From positions 62,001-126,000 of the forward strand of contig JAHDXR010000010.1 in NCBI GenBank assembly GCA_023384105.1: a DNA stretch of 64,000 nucleotides, written 5' to 3'. Below the pieces are notes generated by a model. It did no database searches. It was not told where the DNA came from and saw only the letters and a list, made by a program, of their open reading frames with translations. Position numbers and translations under genes: made by a program. Positions 39,144 through 49,466 of the stretch are shown here, in pieces. Each line of letters opens with the position of its first letter. Position 1 is the first letter of the stretch. The DNA comes from Hyphomonadaceae bacterium. Lineage in GTDB: Bacteria; Pseudomonadota; Alphaproteobacteria; Caulobacterales; Aquidulcibacteraceae.

Positions 39144-39871
39144 TCCTGCGCCTCGGCTTCCAGCGGCGCGGCGGCCTTGCTGATCCGGCCGCGCTCGATC
39201 CGCCAATGCTGCACCGGGGCGCATTCGGCCAGGCTCTCGTCCTGGCTGGTGATCACAACGCCAGCGCCCACCCGGCGCATTTCCGACAGCAGCCGCACGA
39301 CGCGCTTACCGTCAGCGGGCGACATGCCGGCGGTGGGATCGTCGGCCAGGATCAGTTCGGGCTTGCCCGCCAGCGCGCGGGCGATGGCGACGCGGCGCCG
39401 CTCCGCGCCCGAGAGCTGCGCGACCGGCAAATCGGCCGCTTCGCCGATGCCGACGAAATCCACAAGTTCGCGCACGTCCTCGCCATATTCACGCGGCTTC
39501 CTGCCTGTCATGCGCAGCGGCATCGAGATGTTGTCGAAGGCGCTCCATTGCTCAATGAACGTTGGATTTTCAGCGATGTAGCCGATTTTGCGCTTGGCTT
39601 GCGCGAGCTGGCGTTCGCCGGCGCGGCCGACATCGGCGCCGAGAATTAAAGCCCGTCCAGAACGGATCGGCAGCGCTAGGCGCAACAGATGCGTTAACGT
39701 AGTCTTTCCAGCGGCGGCGGGACCGGTGACGAGCGCGACTTCGCCAGCGCGCGCTTCGAAATTCACCCCCATCAGAACGGTGGCGGCGCCATAGCCCGCG
39801 TCGACGTCCGAGAGGCGGATCAATACGCCGCGCTCGAACAGTTCGAGATCAATGGGATTTAACCGGGCCAT
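39140..39871 (-). CDS. ftsE: FtsE-like ABC transporter ATPase
   Basis: GPAAAGKTTLTHLL Walker A, LSGAERRRVAIARALAGKPELILADDPTAG signature and Walker B. Confidence 0.9.
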   Translation of the reverse strand: MARLNPIDLELFERGVLIRLSDVDAGYGAATVLMGVNFEARAGEVALVTGPAAAGKTTLTHLLRLALPIRSGRALILGADVGRAGERQLAQAKRKIGYIAENPTFIEQWSAFDNISMPLRMTGRKPREYGEDVRELVDFVGIGEAADLPVAQLSGAERRRVAIARALAGKPELILADDPTAGMSPADGKRVVRLLSEMRRVGAGVVITSQDESLAECAPVQHWRIERGRISKAAAPLEAEAQE

Positions 39872-39939
39872 AACTAGACAAGATAAATAGAATCAAGGCA
39901 CGACCAACCGTTACTGGGGCAGCTGAACGTTTCATTACC

Positions 39940-40815
39940 ATGATCCTAACATGCACGTCTTGCTCAACCCGCTATTACGCTGACGACGCGGCCATCGGTC
40001 CGGCGGGGCGTACGGTGCGTTGCGCCGCCTGCGGGTTCTCATGGTTCGCCGAACCGCAGCTCGAACTGCGCACCGCCGCGGAAGCGCCGGAAGCCGCGCG
40101 CGCCGAAGCGCCGGCGCAGGAGCCGCTGACGCGCGAGCGGGTCGAGCGCCTGCGCCGCGCCGCCGAGCAACCGGGGCCGGCCCCATCCGCCGCCGCCAAG
40201 TTTCGCGCCCAGCAGGCCGAGCGCATGCGCAAGGAGCGCGCCCGCGCCGCCGCCGTGGTCTGGACCGCCACGGGCGCCGCGCTAGCCGCCTCCGCGACCG
40301 GCATGGTCGCGTTCCGTCAGGACGTGGCCGAGATTTGGCCGCGCTCGGCCAGCGCCTTCGCCGCGCTCGGTCTCGACGTGAACGTCTACGGTCTCGAATT
40401 CTACGACCTCGCCGTCGAACGCGCCTTCGACGGGCCGACGCCGGTCCTCCTGGTCACCGGCGAAATCCGCAATATCGGCCGCGACGACAAACTCGTGCCG
40501 CCGGTGCGCGTGTCGCTGCGCGACACCAACTCGAACGAGATTTTCGAGCTGGTGAACCAGATCACCGACCAGCCGATTGCGGCCGGCGCGGCGATGCCGT
40601 TCCAGATTCGCGTCGAGAACCCGCCGTCGGATGCGGTCGATCTTGAAGCCACGTTCGCGAGCTTCAGCGAAGCGGCGCTCGCGGGCGGCGCGCCGCTCGT
40701 ATCGCCCGCGGCGCACGCCGACGAGCCGCTGCTGCTCGACCAGCCGGCCGAGGCGCCGCACGAAACGGTGAGCGAACTCGGCCCGGTGGAAGGCCTGCGC
40801 TTCACGAATGGCTGA
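39940..40815 (+). CDS. MJ0042-type zinc-ribbon, DUF3426-like membrane protein
   Basis: MILTCTSCSTRYYADDAAIGPAGRTVRCAACGFSWFAEP; TM segment, C-terminal DUF3426-like region. Confidence 0.87.
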   Translation: MILTCTSCSTRYYADDAAIGPAGRTVRCAACGFSWFAEPQLELRTAAEAPEAARAEAPAQEPLTRERVERLRRAAEQPGPAPSAAAKFRAQQAERMRKERARAAAVVWTATGAALAASATGMVAFRQDVAEIWPRSASAFAALGLDVNVYGLEFYDLAVERAFDGPTPVLLVTGEIRNIGRDDKLVPPVRVSLRDTNSNEIFELVNQITDQPIAAGAAMPFQIRVENPPSDAVDLEATFASFSEAALAGGAPLVSPAAHADEPLLLDQPAEAPHETVSELGPVEGLRFTNG

Positions 40816-41326
40816 GACGCGCCTGCGCGTCCTGCTCGACGAAGCCGAGATCGCCAGACGCGTAGAGCAGCTTGCCGATGCGCTTGCGCAAGTCGACGAC
40901 GGCTGGACCGTCGTCGCGCTGCTGCAGGGCGCGATTCCGTTCACGGCCGATCTGATGCGCGCGTTCGAGCGGCGCGGACGCCATCCGATCTACGATTCAC
41001 TTTGGCTCGAGAGCTATCGCGACGCGCGCGAAAGCTCGGGCAAGGTCATGGTGCGCGCCGACATCTCGCGGCCGATCGAAGGCCGGCCGGCGCTGATCGT
41101 CGACGACGTGTTCGACAGCGGCCGCACCATCGCCTATGCGCGCGCGCATCTGCTGGCGAAGGGCGCGACGCACGCCATCGCCTGCGCGTTCGTGCGCAAG
41201 CCGCAAGCCGTGGGCGAGCCGATCGAGGCGATCGGCTGGGACGCCCCGGACGCCTTCCTGGTCGGCTACGGCATGGACGAAAAGGGCCGCTACCGCGGCC
41301 TGCCCCACATCGCCGCGATCGACTGA
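40808..41326 (+). CDS. hpt: Hypoxanthine phosphoribosyltransferase family
   Basis: PALIVDDVFDSGRTIAYARAHL PRPP motif; YGMDEKGRYRGLPHIAAI. Confidence 0.92.
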   Translation: MAETRLRVLLDEAEIARRVEQLADALAQVDDGWTVVALLQGAIPFTADLMRAFERRGRHPIYDSLWLESYRDARESSGKVMVRADISRPIEGRPALIVDDVFDSGRTIAYARAHLLAKGATHAIACAFVRKPQAVGEPIEAIGWDAPDAFLVGYGMDEKGRYRGLPHIAAID

Positions 41327-41489
41327 TCGGACGCCCCCTATGGACCGCCGGCGTCCCGCCGGCCTGCGCGAATCTATGAAGGTTGGATCGCGCGGCTCCA
41401 CCGCGCATGCGGCGCTGGATGCGCCGCGCCCCCTCTTTCAAAAGGTGGCGCATGCCGGCGGACGCCGGCAGTCCATAGCGATCCGGCGT
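41327..41489. repeat. Family A inverted pair filling a convergent gap
   Basis: Arms 41338-41368 CTATGGACCGCCGGCGTCCCGCCGGCCTGCG and 41448-41478 GCGCATGCCGGCGGACGCCGGCAGTCCATAG. Confidence 0.82.
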
Positions 41490-42016
41490 TCAGCGCCGTT
41501 CGAACGTCAGCTGCAGCGCGCCGTTGGCGCCGTCGGCCAGGCGCAGGTCGAGCGTGCGTTCGGCCGCGGCGAAGCTTGCGTCGACCTCGCCGATGCGGCC
41601 GCAGCTGTAGGCCAGCCGCGCTTGCGGCGCGTCCGTCAGCGTCGCCGTCCAGCGGTCGATCAGGCTTGTCGGCGTCGTGCCGGCCCAGTTGAGCGTGACC
41701 GCGCCCCGGTCTGCGCGTCCTCCGATATGTCGAGCGCGACCGCGCGCGTGCCTTGCCAGCCGGTGGCGCCGCCGATGCGCTGGGCGGCAGTGAGATCGTA
41801 CACGCCCGGCGCGATGCGTCCGCCGCGCAAATCCGCCGCCGCGGCCGTGACCGGCGCTTCGACGACGCCGACCTGCTTGCCGACATCCGGCGCCACGCTG
41901 TTGCAGGCGATTTCCTGCGCCGGCTCGGGTTGCGGCGCCTCGGCTTTTTCCTGGGGCGCCGGCGTGCAGGCGCCGATTGCGAAAACCGCAGCGGCGAGGA
42001 GCGTGCGTCTCAGCAT
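41490..42016 (-). pseudogene. Small lipoprotein gene interrupted by a single frameshift (or assembly indel)
   Basis: N-part MLRRTLLAAAVFAIGACTPAPQ...TRAVALDISEDAQTGA; after about position 41700-41706 coherent protein continues in another frame as VTLNWAGTTPTSLIDRWTATLTDAPQARLAYSCGRIGEVDASFAAAERTLDLRLADGANGALQLTFERR*. Confidence 0.75.
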
Positions 42017-42066
42017 TGTGGACCTCCGGCGCGCACCAATGGAACGGCTGCGGCCGATGCGCAAGC

Positions 42067-44643
42067 TCAACTGTCGCCGAAGCGGTCGAGTAGGCGGCGC
42101 AGATATTCGCGTTCGGCTTCGGGCCGGTTCGGGTCCTGGGCGCGGCGGCGGATTTCGTCGAAGATCTGACGCGCGCGCGCGGGATCGGATTGCGAAGGCA
42201 CGGTCGCGCCTTCGCCGCTGTCGGCGCCGCCGGTGGCGCGGCCGAGCGGATCGCGGTTGCCGGCCGAGCCTTGTTCGCCTTGCTGGCCCTGCCGCTCGCG
42301 GCCGCGCGCGCGCATTTCGGCGGCGAGCGCTTCGGCGCCCCCGCGCAGATTGTCGAGCGCGGCCGATTGCGCCTGTTCGGCGCCTTCGAAATCGCCGCGG
42401 CGCAACGCCTCTTCCGCGCGCCGCATGGCTTCGCCGGCGGCGTTCAGATCCTCGCTCGGCGCGCCGCCGGCTTGTTCGGCCATACGCTGGGCTTCGGCGA
42501 GGCCCTGGCGAATGTCCGCCTGGCGCTGCGCCAGCTCGTCGCCGCCCACGCCGCCTTGCTGGTCGCCGCCGCTGCCGCCCTGGCTCTGCTGTCCTTGCTG
42601 CTGTTGCGCCTGCTCGGTCTGGTCGCGCAGCGCGCGCTGTTCGCCCATCGCTTCGGAGAGCTGGTCCATGCTCTGCTGCATCTGGCCGTCGCCGTCGCCT
42701 TGCTCGCCGTTGCCGCTTTGGCTTTCGGCGAGCTGGACGTCGAGATTCTGCAGGATGTTGGCCAGCATTTCGAGCATGCGCTGCGCCTCGGCGTGGCGGC
42801 CCTGTTCGGACAGGCGCTGCACTTCGTCGAGCAGGCTTTCGATGTCGCGTTCGCTGAGCGAGGTCTGCTCTTCGGTGTCTTCCATGTTGGCGCGTTCGCC
42901 GTTGCGCAGCGCTTCCTGCACCAGCGCCTGCATGTAGTTCTCGGTGGCGCGGCGCAGCGCCTCCATCAGCTGGCGGATGCGCTCCTGGGGCGCGCCTTCG
43001 GCCAGGGCCTGCGCGAGCTGGCGCTGCGCTTCTTCCAGCGCGCGGCGCGCGTCGGCGGCGCCGCCATACTCGGCGCGCAGCGCCGTGCGCCAGAGCGTGT
43101 CGGCGGCGTTGGCGGCGGCGTCGATGTCGCGGGCGACGCCGAGTTCGGCCCGCGCGGTGCGGAAGCCGAGATAAACGGCGAGGTCGCGGAAATAGCCGTC
43201 CTGCGGCGTCATCGTCAGCGCGTCGATGAGGCGCGCGGCGCGGCGCACGCCTGCGGGCGCGCGCTGCAGCGCCGGCCGGCGGTCATAGTCGCGGATTTCG
43301 ATGCGTTGATTGCCGAGCAGGATGTCGCCCGCCGGGACCATGCGCCGAAGCGTCGGCTGCGCGTCGCGATAGGGGCGGCGTTCGGCGAGGATGTGGCGGC
43401 GAATCTCGATCGCCGCGCGCGCGAGCGGCTGCAGGAACACTTTCTCCGGCAGCGTGAAGCGCATCGCGTCGCTCACGCCTTCCTGTCCCAGCGCATCGAA
43501 CGCCACGATCCGCGCTTCGACGTCCATGCCCGCATAAGGATGCGCGGCGAGGTCGATCTGGGTATGGCTCTCCGCTTCGCGCGGGTCGCCCGCCGGCGTT
43601 TCGAGTTCGGTGTCGATCGGATCGGCGTGGGCGAGGCCGGGCGGCGGCTCCACCGGGCGTATGCGCAGCGCCAGGCGGCGGACGCCGTAATCGTCGCGCG
43701 CGCGCCAGCCGATCAGCACCCGCTCGTCGGAGAGCTGCGCCAGCGGCGCGGTGAACGCGGCGGCGGGGCGTGCGTCCGGCGCGGGGCGCATCAGCCAATG
43801 GCCGCGGCTGTGGAAGCGCACGATCTTGAGCCGGCCCGCGCCCGGCAGCTGCATGTGCGCTTCCCAGGCGCCGTCCGCGGCGCGCGCAAAGCGCACGCTC
43901 CGGTCGCGCCCGGCGCCGTCGAACACCAGACGCGGCGCGCCGGCGGGACCAGTGAGGCGCACGGTGACCTCCACCGAAGGCGGCGTCGCCACGGCCTCGC
44001 CCAGCCGGTCGCTCAGCGAAACCGGCGCGGCGTGGGTGTATTCCGCCGGCGCCGCCCAGGCCTCGATCGCCATCTCCCGGTCGCCGAACAGCGGGCCGGG
44101 ATCGGGCAGGAACGCGCGCGCCAGCCGATCGGGCGCGTCGGGCCCGCCGACGACGAATGCGAGCAGCAGGGCGGCGCCGAGCCCATAGCGCAGGCGGTAG
44201 CGGTCGCTCTTGTTGAGATCGGGTCCGCCCGGCGCGGCGCGCGTTTGCTCCACGCGCTCCAGCGCGCGCTCGCGTTCGCGCTTCCACAGCGCGACGGAGA
44301 ACGGATCGTAGCGCGTCGGCTGGTCGCGCAGCGCGTCGAAAGCGCCGGCGTCGAGGCGGCAATCCTGCGCCAGCCGCGCGCGCGCGTCCGCGTCCGTCGG
44401 CGCCCGCCAGCGCCGCGCGATGCGCCAGCCGAAATAGACGAAGCCCGCCAGCGCCGCAGCGGCGGTGAGGCTCTGCAGCAGGAGCGGCAGCGCCTCGTGC
44501 AGGCCGAGCAGGGCGATCACCGCCCACGCGCCAATCGCCAGCGCCAGCGGCAGCGCCGCGGCGAAGGCGCGTTCGAGCGCGAGCCGGCGCCGGGCGCGGG
44601 CCGTCTCGCGGGCGAGCTGGTCGAGGGCGTCCTGTAGCTTCAT
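42067..44643 (-). CDS. TIGR02302 / DUF4175 family membrane protein
   Basis: 858 aa; N-terminal TM pair, Gln/Gly-rich C-terminal region (QTEQAQQQQGQQSQGGSGGDQQGG). Confidence 0.88.
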   Translation of the reverse strand: MKLQDALDQLARETARARRRLALERAFAAALPLALAIGAWAVIALLGLHEALPLLLQSLTAAAALAGFVYFGWRIARRWRAPTDADARARLAQDCRLDAGAFDALRDQPTRYDPFSVALWKRERERALERVEQTRAAPGGPDLNKSDRYRLRYGLGAALLLAFVVGGPDAPDRLARAFLPDPGPLFGDREMAIEAWAAPAEYTHAAPVSLSDRLGEAVATPPSVEVTVRLTGPAGAPRLVFDGAGRDRSVRFARAADGAWEAHMQLPGAGRLKIVRFHSRGHWLMRPAPDARPAAAFTAPLAQLSDERVLIGWRARDDYGVRRLALRIRPVEPPPGLAHADPIDTELETPAGDPREAESHTQIDLAAHPYAGMDVEARIVAFDALGQEGVSDAMRFTLPEKVFLQPLARAAIEIRRHILAERRPYRDAQPTLRRMVPAGDILLGNQRIEIRDYDRRPALQRAPAGVRRAARLIDALTMTPQDGYFRDLAVYLGFRTARAELGVARDIDAAANAADTLWRTALRAEYGGAADARRALEEAQRQLAQALAEGAPQERIRQLMEALRRATENYMQALVQEALRNGERANMEDTEEQTSLSERDIESLLDEVQRLSEQGRHAEAQRMLEMLANILQNLDVQLAESQSGNGEQGDGDGQMQQSMDQLSEAMGEQRALRDQTEQAQQQQGQQSQGGSGGDQQGGVGGDELAQRQADIRQGLAEAQRMAEQAGGAPSEDLNAAGEAMRRAEEALRRGDFEGAEQAQSAALDNLRGGAEALAAEMRARGRERQGQQGEQGSAGNRDPLGRATGGADSGEGATVPSQSDPARARQIFDEIRRRAQDPNRPEAEREYLRRLLDRFGDS

Positions 44644-44728
44644 GCCGGCTGGGCGAGCCTAACAGCGCGGCTCTGGCCAAACCATGACCAAGGCCAGCCG
44701 GGAACAGCCGTTCGTCGCTAACGCCTGC

Positions 44729-45331
44729 TTAATGTGCGTGCGCCGCGACCGGGGCGACGCCCCAGGACGGCGGCGGCGTGTCGACCGGGCGTGTGAGATC
44801 GAACTCGACGCGGAAGTGCCGGTTCGGGCGGCGCAGCTCGTAAGCGAAGATCCGGCCGGTGTGAACCTCCACAGCCCAGACGTTGGTCACCGATTGCGGG
44901 ATGTTGTTGGCGGTGAAGAGCTGGCGCGAATGCTCGTCGGCCGGGAAGTCCTGGCGCTCGGCCGAGCCTTCGCCGGCGGTGTCGCCGCCATATTGCGTCA
45001 GCACGTCCTCGGATCCGTCCTGGTGGCGGTGGTCGTGCTTCAGCCTGAGGCCGCTTTCGGTGCGGGTGACGACCCAGGTGCGCGAGCGGTCCTCGCCGAC
45101 ATTGAACGGAATGCGCACCTCTTCGGCGCTGCAGTCGCGCACGTGCATGACGAGCCGCTCCGACGCGAAGCTCGCATCGGCGGCGTCGGTGGTGACGACG
45201 CGGCCTTCATAGCTCTGCCCGCACAAGGCGCGCAGGTTGCTCATGAACGCATCCTGCGGCGCAGTGGGCGCAGCGGGTGCGGTGGCGCACGCCGCAAGCA
45301 TGAGCGCCGAGGCCGCGATCCAGGTTTTCAT
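44729..45331 (-). CDS. Hypothetical lipoprotein
   Basis: Lipobox MLAACA; 200 aa; sits between lysA and DUF4175 genes. Confidence 0.75.
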   Translation of the reverse strand: MKTWIAASALMLAACATAPAAPTAPQDAFMSNLRALCGQSYEGRVVTTDAADASFASERLVMHVRDCSAEEVRIPFNVGEDRSRTWVVTRTESGLRLKHDHRHQDGSEDVLTQYGGDTAGEGSAERQDFPADEHSRQLFTANNIPQSVTNVWAVEVHTGRIFAYELRRPNRHFRVEFDLTRPVDTPPPSWGVAPVAAHAH

Positions 45332-45332
45332 C

Positions 45333-46601
45333 TTATGTCCTTTCCAGCCAATCCGGCGTGCGCTCCAGCGCGAGCTGATCTTCCAGCGTCCAGCGCCGGC
45401 GCACGATCTCGTACCTGTCGCCGCGCACCAGCACTTCGGGCGCGAGCGCGCGGGCGTTGTAGGTGGAGGCCATCACCGCGCCATAGGCGCCTGCGGTGAG
45501 GAAGGCGACCAGATCGCCCGGCCGAAGCTCGGGCAGGGAACGATTGCGGGTGAAGGTGTCGCCGGTCTCGCAGATCGGGCCGACGACGTCATAGGCCTTC
45601 GGCGGCGCGCTCTGCGCCTGCTTGAGCGGCTTGATGTCGTGATAGGCGTCGTAGATCGCCGGGCGGATGAGATCGTTCATGCCGGCGTCGAGCACCAGGA
45701 TCGGCCGGCCCGGGCGCTCCTGCAGCCGGATCACGCGCGCGAGCAGCACGCCGGCGTTGCCGGCGATCATGCGGCCCGGCTCGAACGCGAGCGAGACGTC
45801 GAAGCCGTCGAACACGCGCAGCACCATCGCCGCGTACTCCGCAGGCGAAGGCGGATCAGGCTCGTGGAAATAGGGCACGCCCAGGCCGCCGCCGAGATCG
45901 AGCCGTTCGATGCTCACGCCGTCGCCGCGCAGCCGTTCGGCCATGCCGCGCAGCACTCCGAACGCGGCTTCGAGCGGCGCGAGGTCCTTGATCTGGCTGC
46001 CGATATGGACGGCGAGGCCCTTGGCGGCGAGATGCGGATCGGCATGCGCGCGCCTGTAGAGCGCGAGCGCCTGGTCGATCGAGACGCCGAACTTGGCGTC
46101 GCCCTTGCCGGTGGAGATTTTCTCGTGCCCGCCGGCGCCCACGTCCGGGTTCACGCGGATGGCGATGGCCGGCTTGGCGCCGAGCGCGGCGGCGCAGCGC
46201 GACAGCGTCTCCAGTTCGGCGATGCTCTCGACATTGATCTGGTGCACGCCGGCGCCGACCGCGAAGGCGAGTTCGTCCTCGGTCTTGCCGACGCCGGAGA
46301 AGATGATGCGCGACGCCGGAACGCCGGCGCGCAGCGCGCGTTCGATCTCGCCCGCGCTTACCGTGTCGGCGCCTGCGCCCTTGCGCGCGAGCGTCGCCAG
46401 CACGGCGAGGTTGGCGTTGGCCTTGACCGCGAACGCGACCAGCACCTCGCGCGGTGCGAACGCATTTTTGAACACATCATAGTGCCGCTCGAGCGTGGCG
46501 CTGGAATAGACATAGACCGGCGTGCCGACGGTTTCGGCGATGTCGGCAAGCCGCACGCCTTCGCAGTAGAACTCGCCGTCGCGATAATCGAAATGGTTCA
46601 C
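45333..46601 (-). CDS. lysA: Diaminopimelate decarboxylase
   Basis: TPVYVYSSATLERHYDVF, VAFAVKANANLAVL and LDLGGGLGVPY; GTG start at 46601. Confidence 0.95.
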   Translation of the reverse strand: MNHFDYRDGEFYCEGVRLADIAETVGTPVYVYSSATLERHYDVFKNAFAPREVLVAFAVKANANLAVLATLARKGAGADTVSAGEIERALRAGVPASRIIFSGVGKTEDELAFAVGAGVHQINVESIAELETLSRCAAALGAKPAIAIRVNPDVGAGGHEKISTGKGDAKFGVSIDQALALYRRAHADPHLAAKGLAVHIGSQIKDLAPLEAAFGVLRGMAERLRGDGVSIERLDLGGGLGVPYFHEPDPPSPAEYAAMVLRVFDGFDVSLAFEPGRMIAGNAGVLLARVIRLQERPGRPILVLDAGMNDLIRPAIYDAYHDIKPLKQAQSAPPKAYDVVGPICETGDTFTRNRSLPELRPGDLVAFLTAGAYGAVMASTYNARALAPEVLVRGDRYEIVRRRWTLEDQLALERTPDWLERT

Positions 46602-46792
46602 TGGGTCCCGGCGCCGCTCTGATATTGAGCGCAGCGCGGGTCGAGCGGCTCGTTGCGCTCCATCTGGCGCTGGCATTCGCGGCGGATCGCCTCTTCGCTG
46701 TTCCAGAGCGGATCGGGGCGGGCGAGATCGCCCTGCACGCCGCAGGCGGAGACCAGCGTGAGCGCGGCGAGCGCAAGAACGAAGCGGCTCAT
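46598..46792 (-). CDS. Small LPTS-type lipoprotein
   Basis: [30 protein letters not shown]; overlaps both argH and lysA by 4 nt. Confidence 0.85.
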   Translation of the reverse strand: MSRFVLALAALTLVSACGVQGDLARPDPLWNSEEAIRRECQRQMERNEPLDPRCAQYQSGAGTQ

Positions 46793-48198
46793 TTGAACAA
46801 TCCCTTCCAGCGTTCGATCTGCTCGCGCACGCGCAGCGGCGCGGTCCCGCCATAGCTATCCCGGCTCTCGACCGATTTTTCAACCGTCAGCAGCGCCCGC
46901 GCCTCCTCGGTGATGCGCGGGTCGACGGCCTGGAAGTCGGCGAGCGGCATAAGGCCGAGCTCGGAAACGCCGGCCTCCTCGGCGCGGCGGACGATCCGGC
47001 CGGTGATCTCGTGCGCTTCGCGGAACGGGACCTTGAGTTCGCGCACCAGCCAGTCGGCGAGGTCGGTGGCGGTGGAATAGCCCCTGGCCGCCGCCGCGCG
47101 CATGGCCTGGCGCTCGAACCGCATCGTCTCGATCATGCCGATCATGGCGGTGAGCGAGAGCGCGAAATTGTCGAACGCGCCGAACGTGAGCGCTTTGTCT
47201 TCCTGCAGGTCCTTGGCGTAGGCGAGCGGCAGCTTCTGCACGACGCCGTTCAGCGCCGCGAAGTCGGCGCCGATGCGCGCGGCCTTGGCGCGGATCAGTT
47301 CGGCGGCGTCGGGGTTGCGCTTCTGCGGCATGATCGAGGAGCCGGTGGACCATTGATCGCTCAGCCGCGCGAAGCCGAACTGCGGGCTGGTCCACAGCAC
47401 GATCTCTTCGGCCAGGCGCGAAAGATGCGTGACGGCGATGGAAAGATTGGCCAGCGCCGCGAGCGCGAAATCGCGCGAGCCGACGGCGTCGAGCGAATTG
47501 TGCGCCGGTTCGTGAAAGCCGAGCGCGGCGGCGGTGCGTTCGCGGTCGATCGGATAGGGCGTGCCGGCGAGCGCGGCCGCGCCGAGCGGGCACTCCCACG
47601 CCGCCTCCAGCGCGCCGCTGATGAGGCGCACGCGGTCGCGCTCGAACATCGAGACGTAGGCGAGCAGGTGATGGCCGAGCGTGACCGGCTGCGCCGTCTG
47701 CAGGTGCGTGAAGCCGGGCATGATCCAGTCGGCGTGCGCTTCGGCCGGCCCGAGCAGCGCCTTCTGCAGCGCGCGCAGGCCTTCGCCGGCTTCGCGCGCC
47801 GCGCGCATGGTCCAGAGCTTGAAATCGGTGGCGACCTGGTCGTTGCGCGAGCGGCCGGTGTGCAGGCGTTTGCCGGCCTCGCCGATGCGTTCGGTCAGCC
47901 GCGCTTCGATGTTGAGATGGATGTCCTCCAGCTCGGCGGAGAACTCGAACCGGCCGTCGAGGATTTCCGCGGCAATCTGATCCAGCCCGGCTTGTATCGC
48001 CGCATTGTCCTCTTGCGTAATGATCCCCTGCGCGGCCAGCATGTCGGCGTGCGCTTTCGAGCCCTCGATGTCTTCGCGCCACAGGCGCTTGTCGACGTCG
48101 ATCGAAGCGTTGATCGCCTGCATGGCGTCGGCGGGCTGGGCGGCGAAGCGGCCGCCCCACATCTTTTGCCCTTTGGACGAAGGATCGGAATTGGACAC
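46789..48198 (-). CDS. argH: Argininosuccinate lyase
   Basis: [31 protein letters not shown] and [18 protein letters not shown]. Confidence 0.97.
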   Translation of the reverse strand: MSNSDPSSKGQKMWGGRFAAQPADAMQAINASIDVDKRLWREDIEGSKAHADMLAAQGIITQEDNAAIQAGLDQIAAEILDGRFEFSAELEDIHLNIEARLTERIGEAGKRLHTGRSRNDQVATDFKLWTMRAAREAGEGLRALQKALLGPAEAHADWIMPGFTHLQTAQPVTLGHHLLAYVSMFERDRVRLISGALEAAWECPLGAAALAGTPYPIDRERTAAALGFHEPAHNSLDAVGSRDFALAALANLSIAVTHLSRLAEEIVLWTSPQFGFARLSDQWSTGSSIMPQKRNPDAAELIRAKAARIGADFAALNGVVQKLPLAYAKDLQEDKALTFGAFDNFALSLTAMIGMIETMRFERQAMRAAAARGYSTATDLADWLVRELKVPFREAHEITGRIVRRAEEAGVSELGLMPLADFQAVDPRITEEARALLTVEKSVESRDSYGGTAPLRVREQIERWKGLFK

Positions 48199-48814
48199 GA
48201 ACGCGGATACCTCTGGATCGCAAAAGCCGTGGGCTTTGTGGGCGGCGCTGGCGATGCTGGCGCTGGGACTGGCCGCCGTCCTTTACGTGCTTTTCGCCGC
48301 GTCTTCAAAGCCCGAGCGGGGCCAGGGTGTGACGCGATTCGCGCGGGGCGAAATGCAGCAGCTGGCGGTGCTGCCGGACCCGCCGCCGCTGCCGCGGCGG
48401 ACGCTGCGCGACGCCGAGGGCGCGGAAACCAGTCTGGCCGCCTTCACCGGCGAGGTGATGGTGGTGAACCTGTGGGCCACCTGGTGCGCGCCCTGCATGG
48501 ACGAGATGCCTACCCTGGGCGAGTTGCAGCGCCGGTTCGAGGGCCGGCTGCGCGTGGTTCCGGTGAGCGTCGACAGCGAGGCGGACCGCGAAAAGGCGCG
48601 GGCCGAGCTGGCGCGGCTGAGCGGCGGCTCGCTGCCGTTCCTGATCGACATCAGCCGCGGCGTGCTGTTCGACGTCCAGGCCGCCGGCATGCCGACGACG
48701 ATCATCTATGACCGCGACGGCCGCGAGGTGGCGCGGCTCGCCGGCGGCGCCGATTGGGCGAGCGGCGAGGCCGTGGCGCTGATGGAGGCGGTGTTGGGGG
48801 GAGAACCATCGTGA
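48191..48814 (+). CDS. TlpA/CcmG-like thiol:disulfide oxidoreductase
   Basis: [26 protein letters not shown] (CxxC); start uncertain: TTG 48191 or ATG 48254. Confidence 0.9.
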   Translation: MDTNADTSGSQKPWALWAALAMLALGLAAVLYVLFAASSKPERGQGVTRFARGEMQQLAVLPDPPPLPRRTLRDAEGAETSLAAFTGEVMVVNLWATWCAPCMDEMPTLGELQRRFEGRLRVVPVSVDSEADREKARAELARLSGGSLPFLIDISRGVLFDVQAAGMPTTIIYDRDGREVARLAGGADWASGEAVALMEAVLGGEPS

Positions 48815-49323
48815 CGCCGGTGATCGAGACGGAGCGGCTCAGGCTGCGCGGCCATGAGCTGCGCGACTTCGACAATTCTGCGGCGATGTGGGCGGACGAG
48901 ACCGTCACCCGCTTTATCGGCGGCAAGCCGTCCTCGCGCGAGGACAGCTGGCGGCGGTTCCAGACCTATGTCGGGCACTGGGCGCTGATGCGGCACGGCT
49001 TTTGGCTGATCGAGGAGAAGGCCGGGGGGCGTTTCCTCGGCGAAGGCGGTTTCGGCGCGTTCAAGCGCGAAATCGATCCCCCGTTCGACGCGCCGGAGCA
49101 GGGCTGGGCGTTCGCGCCGCACGCGCATGGCCAGGGCTTTGCCTACGAGGCGATGAGCGCGGCGATCCGCTGGGGCGAGGATCACTTCAAGCGCGGTGAT
49201 TTCGTCTGCCTGATCACGCCGGAGAATGCGCCCTCGCTGAAGCTCGCCGGCAAGCTCGGCTACCGCGAGTATGGCCGCGCGCCCTATCGCGGCGAGCCCT
49301 CTGTGCAGCTGCGCCGCGCCTAA
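48811..49323 (+). CDS. GNAT family N-acetyltransferase (RimJ/RimL-like)
   Basis: PVIETERLRLRGHELRDF ... GFAYEAMSAAIRWGEDH ... LAGKLGYREYG; GTG start. Confidence 0.92.
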   Translation: MTPVIETERLRLRGHELRDFDNSAAMWADETVTRFIGGKPSSREDSWRRFQTYVGHWALMRHGFWLIEEKAGGRFLGEGGFGAFKREIDPPFDAPEQGWAFAPHAHGQGFAYEAMSAAIRWGEDHFKRGDFVCLITPENAPSLKLAGKLGYREYGRAPYRGEPSVQLRRA

Positions 49324-49370
49324 AACGCCGGGCCGAATATCCTTGAGGCGGGCGAGAAGCGGAAACGCTG

Positions 49371-49396
49371 CATGCCGGCTGGGAAGCCGGCGGTCC
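49371..49396. repeat. Family A half-element, degenerate
   Basis: CATGCCGGCTGGGAAGCCGGCGGTCC in a convergent gap. Confidence 0.6.
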
Positions 49397-49466
49397 GAAG
49401 CGGCGTCGTTTCGCCAGTCCTGCAGAACGAGTCGCGACGGGTCCGCTTCGGGCCTTGGTGTCGAAT

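Noticed and set aside
42480-42760. Gln/Gly-rich tract inside the DUF4175 gene as a microsatellite or prion-like novelty
   Set aside because: A low-complexity Q/G-rich C-terminal region is expected for this protein family.
42190-44637. 815-aa plus-strand ORF antisense to the DUF4175 gene
   Set aside because: No recognisable motifs; mirror frame of a real CDS.
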